A stretch of 10,767 bases of DNA from an uncultured Clostridia bacterium (lineage in GTDB: Bacteria > Bacillota > Clostridia > Oscillospirales > Ruminococcaceae): the NCBI GenBank assembly GCA_937901805.1, contig CALDJI010000072.1:1-10767 (forward strand), written 5' to 3'. Of the stretch, positions 1 to 6,029 are shown piece by piece. The position numbers and the translations under genes were made by a program. The notes beneath the pieces were generated by a model. The model saw only the letters and a program-made list of their open reading frames with translations, did no database searches and was not told where the DNA came from. The number at the start of each line of letters is the position of its first letter. Positions within the stretch are counted from its first letter, which is position 1.

Positions 1-1
1 A

Positions 2-88
2 AGCTTTGATGCACATGGTGAGAAAATGCTTTTTGAAAAAGTTTTTTATGATACTGGACTAATACGTTTGATTAAGACCAAGGCGTAA
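2..88 (+). CDS. C-terminal end of an unidentified protein (5' end outside the window)
   Basis: An open frame runs from the window edge to TAA at 86-88 and gives 28 residues ending in LIRLIKTKA. It includes the stretch FEKVFYDTGLIR. It is read as a gene end because the frame is open to the edge and a strong intrinsic terminator follows about 50 bp downstream. No domain can be recognised from so short a tail, so no function is offered. Confidence 0.5.
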   Translation, partial: SFDAHGEKMLFEKVFYDTGLIRLIKTKA

Positions 89-140
89 AGAATAAAATAG
101 AACGAAGTGTCATATTGTTTTTGAAGTTCTCCAGAAATAG

Positions 141-172
141 AAAAAGCAGATAGAAAAACTATCTGCTTTTTT
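141..172 (+). terminator. Intrinsic terminator
   Basis: Perfect 13-bp inverted repeat: the left arm at 141-153 (contains GCAGATAG) pairs with 159-171 around an A5 loop and runs into T-rich sequence. It probably ends the transcript of the gene finishing at 88. The A-tract on the left arm means it could also act on the opposite strand. Confidence 0.85.
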
Positions 173-255
173 ATTTTCTTATTGGTTTTATCATACTAGA
201 AAAAGACTTGAAATCCCTGCAAAATGTTATACAACAGCACAATGAGTTACCTGAA

Positions 256-965
256 CTGGTTTTAATCTGACATGAAGAAAGTGAATGGAGCAAGCAAAAT
301 CTGTTTGCCGGATGGACAGACGTTGATCTGTCAGAACAGGGAAGAAAAGAAGCAGGATTTGACTTTGACATCTACTTTGCTTTCTTATTTAAAGAGGGCA
401 ATGCATACATTAAATTTTGTATTAAAAAAGGGCAGGGCGGGAATGGTTGCCGACTGTGAAAACGTGGAGGCTCAATGAACGCCATTACGGTGCCCTTTGA
501 GGATTAAACAAATCTGAAACTGAGTAAAAATATGGGGAAGCGCAAGTGAAAATCTGGAGACGCTCTTTGATATTCGTCCGCCAGTCTTACAGGAAGATGA
601 TACCCGTAATCCAAGGAATCAGGAACAGTATCGTGGAATTGAAAAAGGACAGCTTCTGTTGACAGAAAGTTTAAAAGATACCATCTCAAGAGTAGTCCCA
701 TATTTTGAATGTAATGTGAACCCGCAGATCGAAGCAGGAAATCGTATATCAATTACGGTTCATAGCAATTCTCTCAGGACTTTGGTAAGATATTTTGAGA
801 ATATGGGCGATCAAGAAATTGTTGATGTAAATATTTCAATGGGGGTTCCTTACGTTTACGAATTTGATAAAAATTTTACTGTGAAAAAGAAATATTACCT
901 TGGAGATGAAGAAGTTATTAAACAAAATGGAACGTGCTGCAAAACAGGGGAAAGCAAAGGTCTAA
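256..965 (+). pseudogene. gpmA: Broken 2,3-bisphosphoglycerate-dependent phosphoglycerate mutase
   Basis: Read across frames, this region spells out most of a dPGM of the histidine phosphatase superfamily, a glycolytic enzyme interconverting 3- and 2-phosphoglycerate. The pieces in order are LVLI-stop-HEESEW then [18 protein letters not shown] (frame of 256), [12 protein letters not shown] (frame of 389), [37 protein letters not shown] (frame of 438), FDIRPPVLQEDDTRNP through KKKYYLGDEEVIKQ (frame of 569), and MERAAKQGKAKV-stop (frame of 927). Lesions are TGA at 268-270 in place of the Arg of the RHG motif, TGA at 498-500, TAA at 525-527, and frameshifts near 375-390, 429-437, 564-568 and 923-927. 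About ten codons are missing between EAG and FDF. The second motif reads VHSNSL, where functional enzymes have AHGNSL or similar. No start codon or ribosome site can be assigned, since the frame is open upstream of 256 without a clear ATG. Similarity to E. coli GpmA was judged from memory of the family. Confidence 0.93.
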
Positions 966-1000
966 AAAACCTCCATGTATCTCAATACATGGAGGTTTTT
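965..1000 (-). terminator. Bidirectional intrinsic terminator of the suf operon
   Basis: Perfect 16-bp inverted repeat: 965-980 pairs with 985-1000 around a CTCA loop, with A-tracts on the left and T-tracts on the right. It lies 4 bp beyond the stop codon of the minus-strand sufB-like gene, so it most likely ends that operon. It would also stop any transcript crossing the gpmA remnant. Confidence 0.9.
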
Positions 1001-1003
1001 ACT

Positions 1004-1924
1004 TTATTTTAGAAAACCTGAGACAATTTTAGCTTCCGCTTCTTCTTCCGTAAGGCCGAGAGTTTGTAATTTTAAAAGTTGCTCTCCGGCAATTTTTCCA
1101 ATTGCGGCCTCATGGATCAAAGCGGCATTTCCATCATTTGCGATGAGTTCCGGTACCGCTTTAACAACACCGTTGTCAGCAATAATTGCATCACATTCTG
1201 AGTGTCCGGTACAAGCTGCGTTGCCAATAATGCGGGAATGGTACTCCTGAACAGAATCACCTTTGGCAACAGAACGGGAAGTCAACGTTGTACCTGAGTT
1301 TTCCCCATTTAAATAAACTTCAAAATCCGTATTGGCATATTGGGTGCCTTCTGTCAGTAAACGCTCCCGAATTAAAAGTTTTGCGTCTGCCGCAACAGTG
1401 GCTTTTGTTGTCCTGGTGGTTCGGTCAACGCCGCCGATTTGGGAAGTATCCATTTCCAGCGTGGAGCCTTCTGCCAGCGTCACTTCTGTTACGGGATCAA
1501 TTTTACGGAGCCCCGTGCCATTTCCGGTACCAACATGTTTTTCTATATATTTAACGTGGGAATTTTTTTCTAAAAAGAAACGATGAATACCGTTGTGACG
1601 GGCGTCTTCCTCACCCTCCGTATGGACGCCGCATCCAGCAATGACCGTTATATCGGCGTCTTCTCCGATATAAAAATCGTTATAGACCAAGTCATCAATA
1701 TTTCCATGTGTTACGCAAGCGGGGATATATACAGTTTCTCCCTTTGTCCCTGGTAATACAACAATATCCAGTCCGGGCTTATCTGTCTTTGGTTCTATTT
1801 GAATATGTTCTGTAGAAAGACGTCCTGCACACATTCCATCTTCCCTGATGTTATAAGCGCCTGAAAAACCATCCTGCCAATCCGACACTAAGCCGAGCAG
1901 TTTTTCTGTGATTTTACTCATCAT
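1004..1924 (-). CDS. sufB: SufB/SufD-type Fe-S cluster scaffold protein
   Basis: 306 residues of the SufB/SufD family, which with SufC forms a cytosolic scaffold on which iron-sulfur clusters are built and handed to target proteins. The C-terminal half is a repetitive beta-rich region. It ends in the family signature: an ECD motif (Cys244), a HEA motif (His271, Glu272) and a final helix ending SGFLK. By eye these line up with the E. coli SufB region carrying Cys405 and Glu434, the residues reported for cluster assembly. The protein is shorter than E. coli SufB (about 495) or SufD (about 420) and lacks their long N-terminal extensions, as is usual for the two-gene SufBC systems of anaerobes. 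The start is one of two adjacent ATGs at 1924 and 1921. Its Shine-Dalgarno (AAAGGA) is made by the last codons of sufC, with 9 bp between stop and start, so translation is probably coupled. Whether it is functionally SufB or SufD cannot be decided; with no second paralogue present it may form a homodimer. Confidence 0.93.
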   Translation of the reverse strand: MMSKITEKLLGLVSDWQDGFSGAYNIREDGMCAGRLSTEHIQIEPKTDKPGLDIVVLPGTKGETVYIPACVTHGNIDDLVYNDFYIGEDADITVIAGCGVHTEGEEDARHNGIHRFFLEKNSHVKYIEKHVGTGNGTGLRKIDPVTEVTLAEGSTLEMDTSQIGGVDRTTRTTKATVAADAKLLIRERLLTEGTQYANTDFEVYLNGENSGTTLTSRSVAKGDSVQEYHSRIIGNAACTGHSECDAIIADNGVVKAVPELIANDGNAALIHEAAIGKIAGEQLLKLQTLGLTEEEAEAKIVSGFLK

Positions 1925-1933
1925 AATTATAAA

Positions 1934-2653
1934 TCATCCTTTCTGTTTCGGGCAGGAATCAGCCTCTTCCAATAATCCTGGAAGAATTTTATGGCGCGGC
2001 CCCATAGCTTGGACTTTTCCATCAGCTAAAACAACAATTTCATCTGCAATAGAGAGAATACGCTCCTGATGAGAGATGACGACCAGAGTACCCGTGAGAG
2101 ACCGCCTGATTTCCTGAAATACCCCAATTAAGTTTTGAAAACTCCAAAGATCAATTCCTGCCTCCGGTTCGTCAAAAACTGTCGCTTTTGTGTGGCGCAA
2201 AATTACTGTTGCAATTTCAATCCTTTTAATTTCCCCGCCAGAGAGATTTGCATTTACTTCGCGATTAATATATTCCTGAGCACATAACCCTACTTTACTG
2301 AGGGTATCGCAGAGTTCCTCTTCGCTGAGGGTTCGCTTTGCTGCTAATTCCAGCAGATCACGCACCGTCAACCCCTTAAATCGTACAGGTTGTTGGAAAG
2401 CATAACTGATACCAAGGTTAGCGCGTTCTGTAATATCCAAATCTGTGATATCTTTTCCGTCTAAAAAAATACTCCCGTAATCCGGTTTTTGTAGTCCGGA
2501 AATCATTTTGGCAAGTGTGGTTTTTCCACCTCCGTTTGGACCAGTGATCACCACTAGTTTGGAATCTGGAATAATCAGATTGACGTCATCTAAGATCCGC
2601 TGACCGCCGGGAGCAGTCCATGTCAGGTGTTCAAGTGTCAGCATTTTTGTCAT
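1934..2653 (-). CDS. sufC: SufC, ATPase of the Fe-S assembly scaffold
   Basis: 239-residue ABC-type ATPase without membrane partner, of the SufC family. ATP binding drives opening of the SufBC(D) complex during cluster assembly. All motifs are intact: Walker A GPNGGGKT (38-45), Q-loop in AFQQP (86-89), signature LSGGE (137-141) followed by IKRIEIA, Walker B VFDEPEAGID (159-168) and the switch His in ISHQ (195). The DEPEAGID wording and the paired sufB-like gene separate it from transporter ATPases. First gene of a two-gene operon. The Shine-Dalgarno AAAGGAG ends only 2 nt before the ATG at 2653 but 11 nt before the Met4 codon at 2644, so Met4 may be the real start, giving 236 residues. No cysteine desulfurase (SufS) or SufU gene is adjacent. 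Confidence 0.95.
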   Translation of the reverse strand: MTKMLTLEHLTWTAPGGQRILDDVNLIIPDSKLVVITGPNGGGKTTLAKMISGLQKPDYGSIFLDGKDITDLDITERANLGISYAFQQPVRFKGLTVRDLLELAAKRTLSEEELCDTLSKVGLCAQEYINREVNANLSGGEIKRIEIATVILRHTKATVFDEPEAGIDLWSFQNLIGVFQEIRRSLTGTLVVISHQERILSIADEIVVLADGKVQAMGPRHKILPGLLEEADSCPKQKG

Positions 2654-2754
2654 TACTCCTTTGTTCTGTCAAAATTCCTTATAAAATATGGATTTTTTAC
2701 TTATACTCCATATGGCAAAGAATTCGATTTTTTGCAAATAATCAATTGATAGGA

Positions 2755-2770
2755 TAATCTTTTAATCTTT
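2755..2770. repeat. Tandem 8-bp direct repeat at the suf transcription start
   Basis: TAATCTTT occurs twice head to tail (2755-2762 and 2763-2770), just downstream of the suf -10 box and covering the expected start site. It could be an operator for a repressor, or chance in AT-rich DNA. Confidence 0.4.
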
Positions 2771-2773
2771 TTA

Positions 2774-2802
2774 ATTATATACTAAAATACTAGGAGTTTC
2801 AA
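2774..2802 (-). promoter_or_regulatory. Sigma-A promoter of the sufC-sufB operon
   Basis: On the minus strand: -35 TTGAAA (2802-2797), spacer of 17 bp, -10 TATAAT (2779-2774). It matches the consensus at 11 of 12 positions. The predicted start is near 2767, leaving a leader of about 110 nt before sufC. Confidence 0.8.
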
Positions 2803-2952
2803 TCCCTTCAATACAGTTTTTCAAAATCTTTTTGAAAGGAATTTGACCACAGTAATTTGGTTACCAAAAGCAGTAAAATGAATATGGCTTTTTTCAAGAA
2901 TTTCATTCGATAACAACGAGTATCTCTTTTCTATGTAAAATAGGGAAAATGG

Positions 2953-2982
2953 TTTACAAAAAACAGCGTCTGATTTTATAAT
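2953..2982 (+). promoter_or_regulatory. Sigma-A promoter of the nucleotidyltransferase gene
   Basis: -35 TTTACA (2953-2958), 18-bp spacer, -10 TATAAT (2977-2982). The predicted start near 2989 leaves a leader of about 40 nt to the ATG at 3028. The interval from here back to the suf promoter (2803-2952) is a divergent spacer with no supportable gene. It holds a weak AT hairpin (TTTCAAAA at 2819-2826 with TTTTGAAA at 2830-2837). Confidence 0.75.
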
Positions 2983-3027
2983 AGTATTGTGACAGCAGTA
3001 GAGCAATATGTAAAAGGAGGTTTTTCC

Positions 3028-3714
3028 ATGGAGCAGGTAGTGGATTTGCTTATAAAGCCCTATATTTCTGCACTGAAAAAAGAATTTGGAGAGCGGGTAT
3101 GGTTTGTTGGGCTACAAGGCAGCTATGCCAGAGGGGAAGAGGGAGAACACAGCGATATCGATTTGGTTGTAATTTTAAATACAGTCTCCCTTGAAGATTT
3201 CTGCGTTTACAGCAGGATGCTGGACGGCCTGCCCCATCGGGAGAAAATGTGCGGGTTTATCTCTGGTAAAGAAGAATTGTTTGCCTGGGATCGTGCGGAT
3301 TTGTTCCAGTTTTGCCATGATACAATTCCGATGATAGGATCCTTACAAGAGATCATGGAATCGATTCAGACTAATGATATTCAGCGCGCCGTTCATACCG
3401 GGATGTGCGATCTTTATCATGCATGTGCACACAATTTAGTTCATGGAAAAAAACTGGAGAGTTTACAGAACTGTTATAAATCCGCTAGGTTTCTTCTTCA
3501 GGCGATCGGTTATTTGCAAAAGGGAGTATACATAAGACGAAAAGAGGAATTAATGACAATCCTTCTTCCACTGGATAGGGATATCCTGCTTGTAGGAGAA
3601 CAGATCAAAAATAGAGAGTGTATTACTGAAAAAGATTTTGAGCAATACTCGGGAATCCTTCTCAGATGGACTTCCAACTGGCTCATTCATCAAAAGGAAA
3701 TGATACCGTATTAA
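3028..3714 (+). CDS. Pol-beta-superfamily nucleotidyltransferase with helical C-terminal domain
   Basis: 228 residues. The N-terminal domain carries the nucleotidyltransferase signature: GLQGSYARGE followed by SDIDL, with Gly31-Ser32 and the metal-binding pair Asp43/Asp45 (GS-x10-DxD). Enzymes of this superfamily transfer an NMP to a protein, RNA or small molecule; aminoglycoside and lincosamide adenylyltransferases and MNT antitoxins belong to it. Residues from about 115 on are predicted mostly helical (KSARFLLQAIGYLQKG), like the C-terminal domains that pack on such enzymes. No RX4-6H motif of HEPN ribonucleases is seen. The start is the ATG at 3028, because a perfect AAAGGAGG (3013-3020) lies 7 nt before it; an in-frame GTG at 2989 falls at the predicted transcription start and is not credible. 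The gene is single, with its own promoter and diverging from sufC. The substrate is unknown, and drug resistance cannot be claimed from the sequence. Confidence 0.85.
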   Translation: MEQVVDLLIKPYISALKKEFGERVWFVGLQGSYARGEEGEHSDIDLVVILNTVSLEDFCVYSRMLDGLPHREKMCGFISGKEELFAWDRADLFQFCHDTIPMIGSLQEIMESIQTNDIQRAVHTGMCDLYHACAHNLVHGKKLESLQNCYKSARFLLQAIGYLQKGVYIRRKEELMTILLPLDRDILLVGEQIKNRECITEKDFEQYSGILLRWTSNWLIHQKEMIPY

Positions 3715-3820
3715 TTCCTTTATAGTCGTATGTTATTTGTCATTAGACAGAGAAATTTTCGAATAAAACAATGTGGTTCACCTGTAGCATTGTCATAGAG
3801 ACGCGGGAGAGTAGTGGTGA

Positions 3821-4036
3821 TATAGAATCCATAGCATGAGTGTGAAAAATTCATATTGGGATAAAATGAAAAGTGATGCCTATCAACAGGTACTGTCTGA
3901 TACCTATCGAATCTGTTTTTTGATGATGCGGCTGACGATTTTAAGTGGTTTGCTGTGTATCTCGTTTTGTATTTTATACAGCGTTGCTTCCTGTATTCTG
4001 GTTTTTATCGGTTCGCACCAAAAATATTTCGTTTAA
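3821..4036 (+). other. Doubtful small membrane ORF, possible gene remnant
   Basis: An open frame from 3821 to the stop at 4034-4036 contains ATG at 3836 (66 residues: a charged N-terminus with NSYWDKMKSDAYQQ, then two hydrophobic stretches at about 27-43 and 44-59). It is followed 10 bp later by a terminator, which favours a real transcript end. Against it, there is no convincing ribosome site before 3836, no recognised family, and no clear promoter in 3715-3820. It could be a degenerate piece of a larger membrane protein gene. No function is offered. Confidence 0.3.
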
Positions 4037-4045
4037 GGGCATAAT

Positions 4046-4092
4046 AAAAAAGAAAAGATCCAGGAGAATTCTGCTGGTTCTTTTCCTTTTTT
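4046..4092 (+). terminator. Intrinsic terminator, probably bidirectional
   Basis: An 18-nt arm (4046-4063) pairs at 16 positions with 4074-4091 around the loop GAGAATTCTG. The A-rich left side and T-rich right side let it work on either strand. It insulates the kinase/regulator operon from upstream transcription. Confidence 0.65.
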
Positions 4093-4105
4093 GTACATAT
4101 TTTGG

Positions 4106-4122
4106 TAAGAATAAAATTCTTA
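4106..4122. repeat. Short inverted repeat upstream of the response-regulator promoter
   Basis: TAAGAAT - AAA - ATTCTTA, a perfect 7-bp inverted repeat about 18 bp upstream of the -35 box at 4140. Its TAAGAA half resembles part of the GTAAGAA half-site of the inverted repeat at 5922-5945. An autoregulatory site is possible but unproven. Confidence 0.35.
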
Positions 4123-4139
4123 AATTTTCCTTTATTTCA

Positions 4140-4168
4140 TTGACGGTGGGGTAGTAAAGAGGAATAAT
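4140..4168 (+). promoter_or_regulatory. Promoter of the response regulator/kinase operon
   Basis: -35 TTGACG (4140-4145), 17-bp spacer, -10 AATAAT (4163-4168), each one base from consensus. The expected start is near 4175, giving a leader of about 50 nt. Confidence 0.65.
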
Positions 4169-4226
4169 AAACAGTAGTTCTTCTATTAAAGAAAGATTCA
4201 TCCACTTTTGAATTATCAGAAAAGGA

Positions 4227-4910
4227 ATGATGTTGTTGTACCGGATTTTGATTGTAGAAGATGATATTGGGATTGCACAGGCTATCTGTCGGAAGGCGCA
4301 AATGTGGGAACTGGAAACAACATGTATTCAGGATTTCCGGCAGGTACTTTCTGAATTTTCAGCATATCAACCACATTTGGTGTTAATGGATATTTCTCTC
4401 CCATTTTTCAACGGATATCATTGGTGTGAGGAAATCCGTAAAGTTTCAAAGGTGCCGATCATTTTTATCTCCTCGGCATCCGATAATATGAATATTGTTA
4501 TGGCTATGAACTTGGGCGCAGATGATTTTATTTCTAAACCATTTGACCAGAATGTATTAATCGCCAAAATTCAAGCGCTTTTGCGCAGAACCTACGATTT
4601 CTCAGCCTGTATGCCGGTACTGGAGTACCGCGGGGCTTTTTTGAACACTGGCGATAATACACTTACTTACCAAGATGAGCAGATTGCATTGACTAAAAAT
4701 GAATACCGTATTCTACTCGTTCTTATGGAAAATAAAGGAGAGATTGTTAGTAGGGAAAAAATGATGGAGAGGTTATGGGAAACAGACAGTTTTGTAGATG
4801 AAAACACATTGACTGTAAATGTCAACCGTCTACGGAAAAAATTGGATGCAGCCGGTTTAAAAGGGTTCATTACTACAAAGTTTGGCGTTGGGTATCTTCT
4901 AGAGCCATGA
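4227..4910 (+). CDS. OmpR-family response regulator, BceR type
   Basis: 227 residues: a receiver domain (about 4-120) and a winged-helix DNA-binding domain (about 130-227). Receiver landmarks are acidic pocket Glu11/Asp12/Asp13, phosphoacceptor Asp55 in LVLMDISLP, Ser83 in the Thr/Ser position and Lys104 in SKPF. The effector domain has the helix around NTLTVNVNRLRKKL and the wing TTKFGVGYLL. It should bind DNA as a phosphorylated dimer and induce the transporter genes downstream, as BceR and GraR do. The start is uncertain: AAAGGA (4221-4226) abuts the ATG at 4227, and is 3, 6 and 9 nt from ATG 4230, TTG 4233 and TTG 4236. Family members commonly begin directly at the equivalent of YRILIVEDD, so a TTG start (225 or 224 residues) is realistic. 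The stop overlaps an ATG of the next frame, and the kinase follows without its own promoter. Confidence 0.93.
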   Translation: MMLLYRILIVEDDIGIAQAICRKAQMWELETTCIQDFRQVLSEFSAYQPHLVLMDISLPFFNGYHWCEEIRKVSKVPIIFISSASDNMNIVMAMNLGADDFISKPFDQNVLIAKIQALLRRTYDFSACMPVLEYRGAFLNTGDNTLTYQDEQIALTKNEYRILLVLMENKGEIVSREKMMERLWETDSFVDENTLTVNVNRLRKKLDAAGLKGFITTKFGVGYLLEP

Positions 4911-4930
4911 CCATAGGGAAGGTATACGTT

Positions 4931-5920
4931 ATGAATTTTTTCTTGTTCTATCTCAAAGGGCATAAAAAGGGGATTTTTCTTTTTTTATTATTTAGTTTCA
5001 TTTTCCTCATTACATTCGCACTGTATCATCTTCCGATTGTAGCGGTACTCTATCCAGTAGGGATTTGTGCACTTTTAGGGCTTCTGTTTCTTGTTTACGA
5101 TTTCATCCGTGCTTATGGAAAACATCAGTGTCTCACAGAAATTCAAAAGTTCTCCGCTTCTTTGATGGACGTTTTTCCGGAAAAGGAAACCCAGGATGAT
5201 GCGGATTATCAACAAATCATTGAGATACTGCGAGAGGAACAACGCCGGATGGCAGATCAATCCGCTCTTCAAATTTCGGATATGGTGGATTATTATACAA
5301 TCTGGGTACATCAAATAAAAACACCGATTGCTTCGATGAAACTGAATCTGCAAAATGAAGATTCTCCGTTTGCACGTATCTTGTCAGAAGATTTGTTTCG
5401 AATCGAACAGTATGTTGAGATGGCTCTATGTTATCTTCGCTTAAGTGCTTCCTCAACCGATTACGTTATACAGGCATACCCTCTGGATAACATTGTCTGT
5501 CAAGCTGTTCGGAAGTTTGCAGGGCAGTTTATCCGCAAAAAAATCAAACTTGATTTCCACCCTATGCATGCAACTGTGATTACAGATGAAAAATGGCTGT
5601 CTTTTGTAATTGAACAGGTGCTTTCCAATTCGTTGAAATATACCTTTTCCGGAACCGTTACTATTGACATGGAATCCCCAAAAACATTGTGCATCCGGGA
5701 TACTGGCATTGGGATTGCACCGGAAGATCTGCCCCGTATTTTTGAAAAGGGATATACTGGATACAATGGCAGGAAAGATAAAAAAGCAAGTGGGATCGGG
5801 TTGTATCTTTGCAGGAGAATCTGTGACAATTTGGGACACCGAATTACCGCAAATTCTTCTCTGGAAAGCGGGACGGTTATCCGTATCTATTTAGAGCAAA
5901 AATCGCTTGAAATTGAATAG
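4931..5920 (+). CDS. Intramembrane-sensing histidine kinase, BceS type
   Basis: 329 residues from ATG 4931. Two membrane helices near the N-terminus (about 13-33 and 36-59) are joined by only a few external residues, so the protein has no sensor domain of its own. That is the hallmark of Bce-type kinases, which take their signal from the partner ABC transporter. Catalytic features: phosphoacceptor His127 in VHQIKTP, N box with Asn233 (VLSNSLKYT), G1 box IRDTGIGI (255-262), F-box region RIFEKGYTG and G2 GIGLYL (288-293). All are intact. The start at 4931 is chosen because GGGAAGG (4916-4922) lies 8 nt upstream; an ATG at 4907 overlapping the regulator stop would add eight residues with no ribosome site of its own. 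It probably phosphorylates the regulator encoded just upstream. The gene ends 109 bp before the ATPase gene. Confidence 0.93.
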   Translation: MNFFLFYLKGHKKGIFLFLLFSFIFLITFALYHLPIVAVLYPVGICALLGLLFLVYDFIRAYGKHQCLTEIQKFSASLMDVFPEKETQDDADYQQIIEILREEQRRMADQSALQISDMVDYYTIWVHQIKTPIASMKLNLQNEDSPFARILSEDLFRIEQYVEMALCYLRLSASSTDYVIQAYPLDNIVCQAVRKFAGQFIRKKIKLDFHPMHATVITDEKWLSFVIEQVLSNSLKYTFSGTVTIDMESPKTLCIRDTGIGIAPEDLPRIFEKGYTGYNGRKDKKASGIGLYLCRRICDNLGHRITANSSLESGTVIRIYLEQKSLEIE

Positions 5921-5921
5921 C

Positions 5922-5963
5922 CTTTCTTACAAAAGTGTAAGAAAGAGTAGGGGAAATGTAAGC
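5922..5963 (+). promoter_or_regulatory. Putative response-regulator binding site before the ABC transporter operon
   Basis: A perfect 10-bp inverted repeat (CTTTCTTACA at 5922-5931, TGTAAGAAAG at 5936-5945, 4-bp centre) gives a core TTACA-N4-TGTAA. The half-site TGTAAG recurs in direct orientation at 5958-5963, exactly 22 bp after the one at 5936-5941, two helical turns. The position, about 50 bp upstream of the -10 element, and the resemblance to inverted repeats described for GraR/BceR-type regulators suggest it is the operator of this module. It lacks a T-tract, so it is not read as a terminator. Confidence 0.6.
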
Positions 5964-5992
5964 TGATTCAATGGAGGCGCATTTCCTCTTTT

Positions 5993-6001
5993 TGTTACAA
6001 T
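5993..6001 (+). promoter_or_regulatory. Extended -10 promoter of the ABC transporter operon
   Basis: TG-T-TACAAT: the -10 hexamer TACAAT (5996-6001) preceded by the extended TG (5993-5994). Seventeen bp upstream the -35 position reads GGAGGC or similar, far from TTGACA. A missing -35 together with an upstream operator fits an activator-dependent promoter. Confidence 0.55.
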
Positions 6002-6029
6002 AGATATATCAAAAACAGGAGGAGTTCGT

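Noticed and set aside
272..478. Apparent 68-residue plus-strand gene
   Set aside because: It is a frame-shifted read through the gpmA remnant; only its later part ([12 protein letters not shown]) is in the true mutase frame.
659..1012. Apparent 117-residue plus-strand gene
   Set aside because: It is the C-terminal half of the broken gpmA, whose TTG start is internal to the family sequence and whose tail runs through a frameshift into the terminator.
2819..2837. Hairpin TTTCAAAA/TTTTGAAA as a terminator or operator
   Set aside because: It has only eight AT-rich pairs with a 3-nt loop, between two divergent promoters, and nothing upstream that needs terminating.
2989..3027. GTG start giving 13 extra residues on the nucleotidyltransferase
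   Set aside because: The GTG coincides with the predicted transcription start, and the perfect ribosome site at 3013-3020 points to ATG 3028.
5453..5839. 128-residue minus-strand open frame
   Set aside because: It lies wholly inside the kinase gene, antisense to its catalytic domain, with no ribosome site or recognisable domain.
5922..5945. Terminator after the kinase gene
   Set aside because: The inverted repeat has no T-tract after it and is followed by AGAGTAGGGG; a regulator binding site explains it better.
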